A stretch of 64,000 bases of DNA, taken from NCBI GenBank assembly GCA_015350385.1, contig WNKI01000002.1, forward strand, positions 1 to 64,000, written 5' to 3'. This document shows positions 28,552-39,152 of the stretch, one piece after another. This DNA is from Aculops lycopersici (lineage: Eukaryota > Arthropoda > Arachnida > Trombidiformes > Eriophyidae). The stretch's first letter is position 1. Each line of letters starts with the position of its first letter. A program made the position numbers and the translations under genes. A model generated the notes under the pieces. It worked only from the letters and a program-made list of their open reading frames with translations. It was not told where the DNA came from and ran no database searches.

Positions 28552-31113
28552 TTAACTGGTGGTGTTCTTGGAACTTTGGTTGTTGGTAATTATGATGCCA
28601 TCACCCCGAGAGAAGACATTGAATGGGGTATTGGCTGCAAAGTTGCTTGCATCACCATTGCACTCCTGGTCGAGAGAATTCAATCCATGTATTGAGTGCG
28701 TGTTGATTAGAGTAGTGGAGGCGCCAATATTATCGCTATCCATGATTATCCCACCTCCACCCTCAATGTCACGGGCGGAGATGGAAATTTGCGCAGCCAG
28801 GTTACTGTCGCCTTGCTGTTGTTGTTGACTGCCTCGATGCTGTTGGCTTTGGTGTCCGTTAATTAATCCAGCCTCTTGGTGGGAGAGTTGATACTTGCAT
28901 GTCGTTAAGGATTGGCCGAGTGAAGTTGGCAGGTAACTACTAGCTGAATCGCTGGCGGTTAAATTTTGCTGTTGCTGCTGGTAAGCTGGCATTTGGTAGG
29001 CAGGCTGTTGCTGTTTTTGTTGTTGCATTGGATGATTCGATGGACAAACAGATGATGGTTCCTGATCAAGAGTTGTCGCTACTTTTTGATTGTAACTCCA
29101 TGTCTCATAACTCAAACGGAACTCTGAACCAATTTTGTTGTTGCTAACCTCACCCTCACCGCCGCCACACCCGCCCGGCGAGTTTGCTTCGCTTTGCGGC
29201 GAGGCTAAATTACTAGAAGAGCCCAACGGCGACATGGATCCTCTAAGGGGTCGCATGCTACCCCGAGTGTTGCAAGATCCGCCCAAATCTATTGGATCCC
29301 AGTTGACCAAATAAGCGGGTTGCATCGAATCCTGATTTTGGTGTTGAAGCTGTTGTTTTTGGTGCTGTTGTTGTGAATTTTGCTGCTTTCGCTGGCCTAT
29401 CTTATGGACATTCTGAAATCGTTGGCGCTGTGTAAGTGCATAAGTGTTTTGAGGAGAATGATGGCCCAACGGATAGGGCCCGATACGAGTTTGAGATGAG
29501 ATCTTTTGCCTGGTTAAGTGATCGATGCTGTTGTGGCTTCGACTCCGAATTATGCTATCATACAAGTCCGAAGTGTTTAAGCCATTTGAGTTTGTATGAT
29601 GCATCGACAAGCCACTCGTGCTATGCGATAAATTGTTTGTGTTGATATTCTTTAGCTGACTGGTCTCTTCCGTTGTCCAATCAACAGGTGGGTTCCGAGC
29701 TACCTGTCTACTCTGTCTCTCACATTCTCTCACACCCTCCATATTCGAGAATGCTTGGCCGAGCATAACAGACTGAGTTGAGAGTGGATTTGACATTTGT
29801 TGGTGACAGCCGAATGTAGGTTGAGTTGCCGAGAGATCGCTTGTTGATTGCACCTGCTGTTGATGTCCGTCTGGCGACATACTGAATTGAAGCTTGGTTA
29901 TATCAGGTAATGAACCGTCTTTAGATAAATCTTCTCTTGAGTTGTTAGGATTACTGTTTTGATCTGTAACTCCTCCCGGATTGCCAATAAGTTGCTGGCC
30001 ATCGTCCTCGAATGGACAAATCTTGATGCCTGGCAAATCCGTTGCCTCCATCATCATAACCTCGCCCCTAGGTTGTTGGTTCATGCTGGTGTTATTATAG
30101 TTGCTACCAACCGATAGTTGGTACCCTTGATTGTTTCGATTTGTGACACCAGAGTTGATAGCTCCCCCTAACTCCAAATCAGAGCAAGAGTTTATGTTGT
30201 TAAATGGAGTGGGTAGAACATGCAATGCCGGATCCGAGGAGGACTTCTGCCAAGATTTCTCGCAAGGTTCGCTTAGATAAGCACCGCCTGTTCCCGTGCC
30301 TAGCCAATTGTTTCCGCTTGTCCCTTGATTACAATGCCCTTTGACCTGGTGACCCACATTTCCGCCCATATACTTGTTGCAGTGAGCTGACCCAATACTC
30401 GTAACTCTAGCCCTTATTGAACTCGGTTGTTGTTGCTGCTGTATTTGTGCCTGATTTGGAATAGAATCTTCTAGCTCGTAAGGATAGCTTCGAGTTGGTT
30501 GGTGTTGTTGGGAATCAAATAGAATGTTGCAGTTGAGATCATTGGTCGGTTGGTGGTGAGTTTCAACAAACTCCGTGCAGTTATAATTGAAATCGCTATT
30601 TAGTTGCTGTTGTGCTTGAAGGTCAGGAATATATGGAAACTCCCTTGATACTGCGTTCAGCCGTACCTGGTGATTCGATGTTGGTTTAGCATGGCAAATT
30701 TCGGCGCTTGCCGATTTTATGGACATTTCAAATTGACTCGATGAGCTTTGTGAGTGATGCTGGTTTGTTGAGATCATCTGAGATTCAATCGGGCTGGTTC
30801 CACCAAATACTTGGGGTGGCCCAAATGATTGATTTTGCAAAGGATTGTTTTGAATCTCATCATCATCATATTGATTCACATCTCTCAGAATACTTTCGTA
30901 ATATTCCTCGACTTTCTCCTGCGAAGACTTCCTCAAGACTCGACCAAAGTCACTAGTTACATCAACCACAGATGGAACTGGGTCCTTACTTTTAGTTGAT
31001 TGAACTTCCTTGATAATCTCCTCAAATTTGGCATTACCTTCCTCGGTCTTCTTGTTTAACAAGGCGATCTTTTCGCTAAACTTACGAGGGCTTATTTTGG
31101 GTCCGCCCGACAT
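28552..31113 (-). CDS. CRTC: CRTC (TORC), CREB-regulated transcription coactivator
   Basis: The ATG at 31113 (MSGGPK) gives 853 residues; the frame upstream opens only with GTG. The N-terminal coiled coil that binds CREB is clear (PRKFSEKIALLNKKTEE, residues about 8-45). Near residue 294, KSSSDPALHVLP matches the SIK/LKB1-controlled 14-3-3 site (consensus NSDSALH), and near 370-410 PGIKICPF and SLPDITKLQF match the central regulatory region. The rest is Gln-rich and disordered. The conserved C-terminal activation motif of other CRTCs is not recognisable. CRTCs move from cytoplasm to nucleus on dephosphorylation and coactivate CREB in response to cAMP and calcium. A pyrimidine-rich acceptor lies in the leader near 31217. 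Confidence 0.93.
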   Translation of the reverse strand: MSGGPKISPRKFSEKIALLNKKTEEGNAKFEEIIKEVQSTKSKDPVPSVVDVTSDFGRVLRKSSQEKVEEYYESILRDVNQYDDDEIQNNPLQNQSFGPPQVFGGTSPIESQMISTNQHHSQSSSSQFEMSIKSASAEICHAKPTSNHQVRLNAVSREFPYIPDLQAQQQLNSDFNYNCTEFVETHHQPTNDLNCNILFDSQQHQPTRSYPYELEDSIPNQAQIQQQQQPSSIRARVTSIGSAHCNKYMGGNVGHQVKGHCNQGTSGNNWLGTGTGGAYLSEPCEKSWQKSSSDPALHVLPTPFNNINSCSDLELGGAINSGVTNRNNQGYQLSVGSNYNNTSMNQQPRGEVMMMEATDLPGIKICPFEDDGQQLIGNPGGVTDQNSNPNNSREDLSKDGSLPDITKLQFSMSPDGHQQQVQSTSDLSATQPTFGCHQQMSNPLSTQSVMLGQAFSNMEGVRECERQSRQVARNPPVDWTTEETSQLKNINTNNLSHSTSGLSMHHTNSNGLNTSDLYDSIIRSRSHNSIDHLTRQKISSQTRIGPYPLGHHSPQNTYALTQRQRFQNVHKIGQRKQQNSQQQHQKQQLQHQNQDSMQPAYLVNWDPIDLGGSCNTRGSMRPLRGSMSPLGSSSNLASPQSEANSPGGCGGGEGEVSNNKIGSEFRLSYETWSYNQKVATTLDQEPSSVCPSNHPMQQQKQQQPAYQMPAYQQQQQNLTASDSASSYLPTSLGQSLTTCKYQLSHQEAGLINGHQSQQHRGSQQQQQGDSNLAAQISISARDIEGGGGIIMDSDNIGASTTLINTHSIHGLNSLDQECNGDASNFAANTPFNVFSRGDGIIITNNQSSKNTTS

Positions 31114-32590
31114 TTTGATTTTATTTTTGAAGCTATTATCAGATCTCACGTTTGATGATGGTGAGATAATGAAGCCTCAGTATTCGTTGTCGATCTTCGG
31201 ATAGATTCTTGCGCTACCTGTGATGCGGTAGGGAAAAGATGAGAATTGAAGCGACGTGCCTCTATGCGTTTCTCCAATTTTAGGCTCCCTCTTTCAAAAT
31301 TGAGAGTTTCTGGTGCTATTATCTTTAGGGATTACATTAATGTTACAATAATATTTAATTTAGGGACATCTTGCACGTGCTTTGAATAGATTCTTATCGT
31401 CAATATGCTAACAAGTAGTCAAGCTACTAAAGTTGCTGCCACCAAGTATCTCTGCGTTTTAGTTAAATCACAAGATTTCTTTCTATTCTCGTGTCACTTT
31501 ATTTTCATCGGTAACATTGATAACAATTCAACCAAATTCAAAAATGTATTAGATTATAATAACAGCATCTAATTATGCACGTTGTGTGTTGTTGTTAGTG
31601 GTGTGAAATATAGTTAGAAGATATGAATGTGTACTCGATTACATCTACTCATTTGATTTTCTCACCGAGCAGAAATCTCTTCTTGTTGTATGATTTCCCA
31701 TTAGATTAATAATATTTTAGGGCTACTTTTAGGGATATTTGATTGGATAGTTTTATATGCGATAAATGAATATCCTTCGCAGGTAATAAACCTGAATCCG
31801 AGTTACGTGAATATTGTTGTTTTCATCTTTCTTCACTACGCCAGTGAACTCGCTCACTCTCACTGGTTCGCTCGCTTGCTCACTGGCTGGCTGGCTGGCT
31901 GGCTGAACTCCTTTCCCTCTCCACTCACACGTACGGCAGCGCGAGTTTGAGAGCTTGTAAGTTGCGAACAAACCAACAGCAAACTAGCTGGCTGACTGGC
32001 TGGCCAGCTAGCGAGCTATCTGTCTAGATGGCTGACTGACTATAGCTAGTTGGCAAGCAGGCTAATGTGACGATACAAATTATATTACCGACCACCACGA
32101 AAAGCCGACCCCAACTTCGAGTTCTATCTTCAACTATGAGTAGAGGATTGCAGATCAGGCGAATGTGCAGGACTAAATGGCAGTGAGAGATATTGAACAT
32201 GAGCAATGGGACCCCAAGCGTGCCCGCTTCGGTGTACAAGCGCAATCCAGTACAACTCAATGCGGGAACCTAGCGAGTTAGCTGGATTGTGAAGCAGTTG
32301 GCTAGCTAGCGATTTTCCAGGGAGCCATTTAGTGACTCGATGCAACGTCGGCGACAGGCACAACGAGCCCACTAGCAAATCCAGTAAGCCAGTTGGCGGG
32401 CCGGCCATTTGTCGCTGTTAATTTGCTACAGTTTTTGGTCGCCTCTCTCCCTTTGTCTCTCTCTCTCTCTNNNNNNNNNNNNNNNNNNNNCGAACGACCG
32501 ACCTACGACAACTACACGTAAGTACGACGTCGGTCGGCCGGCCGACGTTGTTCGTCTCGTTATTAGTCTACTACGTTTGTTCGTCTCTCT

Positions 32591-32644
<54 letters not shown>

Positions 32645-34820
32645 CCCTCTATCTCAGAGAGTTGGTGGCTCCGCTTCACGTCCACCAGTCAGTCATTAAC
32701 TCTGTCGGTCGATAGGTTTGGCCTAGTTGATAAGTGATATTGGCAATATTTGTGCCACAAGCGCGCCGCAGATTGAATGCGCTAGATCCACTTTGTCGCA
32801 ACGGATTCACTGTGCAGCGTAGACTAAAAGCCCCTCGCCTCTGGCAACAGTAGCTAGCCAACTGGCGGGCTAGCTATGAGCCTGTGAGAGTCTCGTGAGC
32901 TTTCAAATGTCTACCTGAGGTACCGATCAACAACAGCGGCGTTGGCAGTTTTGCCAATGAAACAGTCAAGACTGCGAGAATCGGCGGAAGGAGTCGGCAT
33001 CAAAAGGTTTATTGCAGAGAAGACCGCGGCGATAATAATGATAACGACAATCACATCAAATCGCGTCCTCCATTCCCCCCCCCCCCCACCATGTCCTCCA
33101 TTACAAAACTAGCTAACGCCACTTGAGGTAGCCCGGAGTTCTTTTTACATTGCTGTCAATTGAAATGGCTTTCTGGTCATGTCTACTATCGTGACTACTG
33201 TTGCTTTTCGTTTTACTACTATCTTTGCATTAGCTGCTGCAATGCGACCATCGCTAGCATACCGTGAAAAATTATTCTCACTAATAGACGCTACCACATG
33301 ATGCTGGCAGTAATGCCAACGATCGGCAGAAATTATCATCCCCGTTAACCAGGTACGTGTATCTCAAAGAGCTTAAGTTGGTCTCTCTCTCTCTCCCAAC
33401 GGCGCAACTAAGCACTGTTTCTCATAGAAACCGGCTAAAGGGAGGGGAGAGCAAACACATGGAGCGACGAGACTGCCAAGCTAGATGACAAGAACCACAA
33501 CGACGCCGTCGACGACGAAGATTATGATGCTAACTCGTCGTTGTGAAATCTTCCCCTAACTCCATCAACAGTCACTGGATGCGGCCTGGCGGTATCGCCA
33601 GGTGCCTTTAGAGTGAGCAACGGGAGACTTGAAATGCAATGAACAATTTTGCCACCAATAAGCTCGCCTCAGGTAGAGAGCGAGAGCGACGCTTCTGCGT
33701 CGAGACCACTGAGTCGACTCAACTTGGCGTATGTAAGTTGCGCAACGAGTTAGGGAGCCCCAAAGCGCCCTCACACTCTACAAATACGAGCCAGTCAGCT
33801 AGCTAGCTAGTGGTCGCTGTCGCCTCGAGCGCCTGTCCCACTCGCCAAGTCTGTTTGCCTGCAGTAACCTAGAGCTCTTCCATTGTGACGGAACGGCATC
33901 CAACTCATGGTGGCGATGTCAGGTTGGTGAAGATCACCGAGTGGTTAAACTTTCATTTCAGCCTCAGCAATTAGGAGGCAACATTCGTCAGTTGGCCAGA
34001 TGGTGGCGCTGTCATCATTGAAGGCGTTTTGTAATGAGCTCGTGCTAGTTGGAGAATTCACAATATTCAAGTCATAGCACAATAAAAGGACACTTGATCG
34101 GCGACAACGCCAACTAATGCCATTCTACTGGTTCCTATAGCGCCCGATGATTAAATTAACTCAAACTGCTCATCAAAGCCACGAAGCTCCCCAATTTGAC
34201 AGTTGAATCTAATTCGATTCAAACAGAATTACAATCAAAGAATCTTCTTGGATTGTTTTATATTTTTGGAACTTGAAACCTTTTAACTCATAATCTCGTT
34301 TAAAAATTATTTCATATGGCATCACATCATTTCTAAGGGTAACTCAGTTTATCCAAAAACCAGCAATGGTCTTGAAATGTCGCATTGTTATTTGGTAAAA
34401 TCGAGTTTCCGTCTTATTGCACAATCCTCTTACCCCGTTCATTAGCTCGCCCGTCGCTTGACAAGTACAGTTGAGCGAGAAAAAAATGAGGCGAAAGCAG
34501 GTGAATTTCACTGAAGTTTTATTGTATGCATACACTAATACAGTAGTATATACACATACACACAGACAAATAAAAACACACATGCAAGAGAGTGACCGCG
34601 CGGTCGACGCGCCCCCTGTGCCGAGTTTTTTGTAACTTTTCTAGCATTATACAGCTGCTATTGCAGTAACTCTAGAACCAGTGGTAGTGGCAGCCATTGT
34701 AGCAGCAGCAGTGGAATCGTAAATTTCATCGCGAGAACGATGAAATGCCAGTATCACAATCGCCTCCACCTCAATCTAATTCCAATCATATTAAATTTAA
34801 CAAAATCATTGTAACCATCA
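31114..34820. other. Non-coding divergent region, CRTC / GBF1
   Basis: About 3.7 kb with no plausible gene. It contains a GGCT run (about 31880-31902), CT repeats flanking an N gap (32453-32641), a C run near 33076 and several CTAGCTAGCTAG words. Promoters and leader sequences of both genes should lie here. Confidence 0.5.
32453..32641. repeat. (CT)n microsatellites flanking a gap
   Basis: CT dinucleotides end at 32470, a 20-base N run fills 32471-32490, and a second CT run covers about 32594-32641. Frames with Leu-Ser runs through it are artefacts. Confidence 0.9.
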
Positions 34821-37800
34821 ATGGAACTATTGACCACCAGAAAAATGCTGGGCCGTGAGGTGAGAAAGTTACTAAAGTTGGCCAACAATCATCTTGCAAG
34901 AAGTGATAAGGATCTCCTCGAGAGGCGCGTCTTAGGTGAGGATATAAACAACGAGGAATTTATTGATATTATATGTGGATTCATAAAACGAAGAGATGTG
35001 GAGCTGTCCATATTGTCATTGCAAATTTTGAAACGCCATATTGAAAGCCAAGATGTTAGTTCTAGATCATTGCAGGCAGTCGCAGATACTGTCACCAAGA
35101 TTGAGTTTACAAGTATCGAATCTGATTTAGTTGAGGAGGGATTCTTGCAAGCTGTCAGGGTTTGCACCTCAATGGCAAAGTGTCGAGCCTCACATGAGCT
35201 CACTAATGGTTCCATATCAGAGATAATAATATTTTGTTTTAGAGTTGTCAACTCAAAACTAGTCAAATGGTTACGTTCCAAGGCGGCAAGAGCTCTATTG
35301 TCAATAACTAAGATAGTCTTCAGGCGCTTACCCCAATTTCCTGAAGATAAAACACTAATGCCAAGCTATCAAATTCGTCTTAGACTTGGTGGCGCCTCAT
35401 CACAATCTACCTTTAAAGAAATGGCCGACCAAAGCTCAGCTACCAAAGACAATTCCTCAACCTCAAGTCCGACATCAATTATAACTTCCAACTCAATTAG
35501 AATCATCAATGAACGAAACCAACCCTACAATTTAGCATTCATAAATGACTTTTTCTGCTATTTAGCCTCACTTATAAACCCACACGAAACTGAATCGAAT
35601 AAGGTCAATGAGGATAAGATAATGTTAGGATTGTTGCTCCTTAGGACAGCCTTCACCGAGGCCTGGTGGGAGATCGGTCAAAAATCTAGTTTGATCAACA
35701 TTACACGCAATAATATTTGCTACAATATTGTTTCAATAATGAAATCGACCCTAGCATATCCAATAGTGACTGGAGCATTGAATCTGGCTACTGATATTTT
35801 CATCGATTTAAGATACCACCTCAAGTACCAGTTTGAAGCCTTCCTAGAACGTCTGATGGAAATGTTGGCCAGCACCCTAGAGCATTCGACTGAAAACCAT
35901 TTCACAAATGCAACATTAGAATTGAAATCAGATGTATTGTTTTCAGTATTAGAATTGTTGAAAAACATTGAACACTTTCCACATGAGCTCTATTACAATT
36001 ATGATTGCGATCCCCATTCAAGCAATATCTACGAGAATCTAGTTCAAATATGTTCAAAGAACTGCTTCCAACATTCATTGGAAAATCATTTCACTCCGAT
36101 CCAATTGACGTCCTTCAAATGCCTACTAACAAATCTAGCCGACATCCACAAGATTGAAACAGGTGAAAATGAGTACTTTGTGCTCGGAGTGGACCCATTT
36201 GCTAGCGATCTCAATGAAAGTGGTGATGTTGCGACCAAGATAAGCAATCGATTTCCAAGTTCCTTCAAAGATCTAAATGAGGCTAAGAAACGCAAGAGAT
36301 TATTATGGTTGGCACTGGAAAAGTTTAATGCAAGACCTAAGGATGGAATAGCATTCATAAAAGAAAACATGTTGATTGATAACAACAATGACCTAGTGCA
36401 ATTACTGAAAGACAATCTAAGGGTGGATAAGAAAACTTTGGGTGAATTTTTGTCGAAGGAGGAGAATAAGCCATTGCGTATTGCGTTCATCGATAGTCTT
36501 GATTTTACAAATCTCCGTATTGACGAGGCGTTAAGATTTATGTTAGAAAAATTTAGAATACCAGGCGAATCTCAATTGATTGAAAGAATATTGGATGCCT
36601 TCGCATTGCATTGGTTCGACCAAAATCCGGGTATTTTACAAAATAGTGACTGCGCATTGAGCTTGGCCTATGCAATCATAATGTTAAACGTGGATCAGCA
36701 TAGTAAGAAGGTGAAACCAATGACATGTGATGAATTTGATAGAAATCTCCTTGGTCCAAAGAGGGAAAGAATTTATGAGAGAACTTTATTAGATCAAATA
36801 TATACAAATATTCGTGATAATGAAATTGTGCTGCCAGACGAACAGGTGGGTGCCACGCGCCAAAGGTATTTGTGGAAATGTACCCTGGTACGTAGCGATC
36901 GAGTTGATTCTCTATATTGGATAGCAAGCCGAACCTCCATCAAGGATCCCCAAAGAGCCCCCTCCTTGGATTTGATTGATATGAACAAGATACTATTTGA
37001 GATTATGTGGAGCCCAACAGTTGCAGCCCTTTCATTTATATTTGACAAGATTGATACTAGTATCTACGAGGACTTATCCAAGGAAATAGTGAACCATGGC
37101 TTTATCAAGTTCGCCCTCCTATGTGCCCACTATGGCCACCTTGATAATTTGGTGGTTAGTTTATGCAAGTTCACTACGGATCTCAGCCCAGTTCCGCATC
37201 ATAATTTGATGTCGGACAAGAACTCATTGGCAGCGTTAAGCTTACTATCTATTATAAAGGAATATGCAAATAGTATGCGCGACTCATGGTCAAATATTGT
37301 TAAGAATATACTGCAATGGTATTGCTCAAAATGCATTGACGATATCGTTCAAGTGGACGATTTTGCCCTCCAGCGGAAGCTAAGATTACGAATGCGAGAG
37401 GTGAAGAAGTCGCCGAGTACGATGAACCAGCAAAGCTCCACTTTTCTAAGGTCAGTTTACACATATTTTGCGGGATCAAATGAGGGTGGGAATGCCAGTG
37501 GACCAAGTAGCATTAGCGATAATAACAATCATGTAATTACAAATGGCGCGGACACAAGGGGTAACGGTCATGTGGATGAGAATAATGTTGGGGCCGCAGC
37601 TGCTGCGGCTGCACCGTCTGCTATCCAAGAGCTCATACAAACAATCCAAGAAGCCGAGTATTGTCAGGAGTCTCTCGTGGAGCTAATTACTGCACTCACA
37701 ACCACAAGTTTGGATGGTGATACGGAAGAAGTCGAAGATGCTGAGGTATTTAAGCTTGAGATATTCACGCAGGTTATTTTAAACAATCGCGATCAAGCCT

Positions 37801-38417
37801 CCAAGGTTTGGCCGCGGATTAGAGCCTACTTTGCTAGACAGTCTTCACTTTGCGGCCGCAGTTCTTGGCTTGGCGAGCGATTAATATCGGCCGCCTTCCG
37901 GGTCGCCATCCAGTTTCATCCAAAGCCAGAGGTGTTCAGTCTTTTGAATCATATTATTGTTACTCTCGACGCTGAGATTGTTCGCGGAGATTACACCTTC
38001 GTCGCTCTCATGACGCTCACTGAATTACACACCACAAATGCTACTATGGATGCTAAAGAGTTAGAGGCTTGCTTTAATCAAGTAATTTTTCCGTTTTTAG
38101 ACAAAGTTTTGGATGGATGCGATCCAATTCAAGTTGAACGGACCTTGAAGAGAGCAATTAACTTATTAAACAAAATATTCCTCAAGCATCGTGAAATTCT
38201 CAAGGAGTTGCAGACCTTTGCATTGTTATGGTATGCAATATTGGACACAATGGAAAAGTACATCAAGGCAAACAATAAGTTAAAGGAGCAAACTTTTGAG
38301 TTGGTTAAGAACATGGTTTTAGTGATGGATAATGATCAATGCATGAGCGTTGAGATGAAGGATATTACCCGAACAAAGTTTATGTTTTGGGAGTTTCAAA
38401 GCGGCTCCGATTATTGA
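34821..38417 (+). CDS. garz: GBF1/Gartenzwerg, Golgi Arf guanine-nucleotide exchange factor (Sec7 family)
   Basis: The 1,198-residue protein resembles GBF1. N-terminal helical DCB/HUS-type regions precede the Sec7 domain (about 490-675), which holds PKDGIAFIKEN, LDFTNLRIDEALRF, the catalytic-glutamate loop FRIPGESQLIERILDAF (near residue 580), SLAYAIIMLNVDQH and PMTCDEFDRNL. After it, WSPTVAALSFIFD and FIKFALLCAHYGHLDNLV match the GBF1-specific HDS1 region. GBF1 activates Arf1 at the cis-Golgi to recruit COPI coats. Human GBF1 is about 1,860 residues, so this copy is short: a Gly/Asn/Ala-rich insert (about 890-935) and a reduced C-terminal helical region replace several HDS domains. No introns interrupt it. 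Confidence 0.94.
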   Translation: MELLTTRKMLGREVRKLLKLANNHLARSDKDLLERRVLGEDINNEEFIDIICGFIKRRDVELSILSLQILKRHIESQDVSSRSLQAVADTVTKIEFTSIESDLVEEGFLQAVRVCTSMAKCRASHELTNGSISEIIIFCFRVVNSKLVKWLRSKAARALLSITKIVFRRLPQFPEDKTLMPSYQIRLRLGGASSQSTFKEMADQSSATKDNSSTSSPTSIITSNSIRIINERNQPYNLAFINDFFCYLASLINPHETESNKVNEDKIMLGLLLLRTAFTEAWWEIGQKSSLINITRNNICYNIVSIMKSTLAYPIVTGALNLATDIFIDLRYHLKYQFEAFLERLMEMLASTLEHSTENHFTNATLELKSDVLFSVLELLKNIEHFPHELYYNYDCDPHSSNIYENLVQICSKNCFQHSLENHFTPIQLTSFKCLLTNLADIHKIETGENEYFVLGVDPFASDLNESGDVATKISNRFPSSFKDLNEAKKRKRLLWLALEKFNARPKDGIAFIKENMLIDNNNDLVQLLKDNLRVDKKTLGEFLSKEENKPLRIAFIDSLDFTNLRIDEALRFMLEKFRIPGESQLIERILDAFALHWFDQNPGILQNSDCALSLAYAIIMLNVDQHSKKVKPMTCDEFDRNLLGPKRERIYERTLLDQIYTNIRDNEIVLPDEQVGATRQRYLWKCTLVRSDRVDSLYWIASRTSIKDPQRAPSLDLIDMNKILFEIMWSPTVAALSFIFDKIDTSIYEDLSKEIVNHGFIKFALLCAHYGHLDNLVVSLCKFTTDLSPVPHHNLMSDKNSLAALSLLSIIKEYANSMRDSWSNIVKNILQWYCSKCIDDIVQVDDFALQRKLRLRMREVKKSPSTMNQQSSTFLRSVYTYFAGSNEGGNASGPSSISDNNNHVITNGADTRGNGHVDENNVGAAAAAAAPSAIQELIQTIQEAEYCQESLVELITALTTTSLDGDTEEVEDAEVFKLEIFTQVILNNRDQASKVWPRIRAYFARQSSLCGRSSWLGERLISAAFRVAIQFHPKPEVFSLLNHIIVTLDAEIVRGDYTFVALMTLTELHTTNATMDAKELEACFNQVIFPFLDKVLDGCDPIQVERTLKRAINLLNKIFLKHREILKELQTFALLWYAILDTMEKYIKANNKLKEQTFELVKNMVLVMDNDQCMSVEMKDITRTKFMFWEFQSGSDY

Positions 38418-39152
38418 TATTACTAACAGCAACAACAATAATAATACAATAACAATAATGATGATGAAGATAATAAAAGATTCGCCGATTTGCAACACTC
38501 CTATCACCTAGTGACTAGCGATTGGAGGGATGAAACTGTTTTGATCGAGTTGTTTGGCTAGCTCCCCTGCAAGCGCAAGTCGCAAGTCGGAACGAGCCAA
38601 CCACCTGCTATGTTTACCCACTGATTTTTGCTTTCTAGTTCCTTGTAGCGTTAATTTAATTATATTGCCTCACGCTTGATCGCTGTTAGTATCGCTAACA
38701 CTGCCGTTAAGTTGCATGCAAACCGCAAGTAGGACTGCTCATCCATATTCTTGACCACCGACTTCCGGTTTGTTTGGCTAGTTGTGTAGCGAAGGCGCGA
38801 TGATGACGGTAACGAGTGAGTTGATAGTAAGGATAGTTGCTGCTGTGGCCAGGTGAGTTGATGATGAAGATAGTCCGCTCCTAGCGAGTTGGCTGACGGG
38901 GCGTGAGTTTCAGTCAAGCAGAAAGAAATTTGTTTATATTCACTCTCGAGCCGAGTAAAGAAGAACCGCGGCGCGGTCGCCGGAAGTGTTTCTTCGTGTC
39001 ATCCGTGGCTATTGTTGGTTTGGTGGCTTCGCGAATCACCAGCCAAACGGGCAAACAGTTGCAGTGCATTTGGCCGGCCGATGGGTGATGTTGATAGAGT
39101 GAAAAGAGCATATGCGCACCACCACCGTAAGCAAATGGAATTTGCCAACAGT
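38418..39152. other. Intergenic segment, GBF1 to GPR158-like gene
   Basis: About 735 bp between the stop codons of two convergent genes. AT-rich triplets (AATAATAAT) right after GBF1 give possible poly(A) signals. No coding frame looks real. Base composition becomes more GC-rich from here on. Confidence 0.4.

Noticed and set aside
34821..38417. BIG/ARFGEF1-type assignment for the Sec7 protein
   Set aside because: The segments after Sec7 match GBF1, not BIG proteins.
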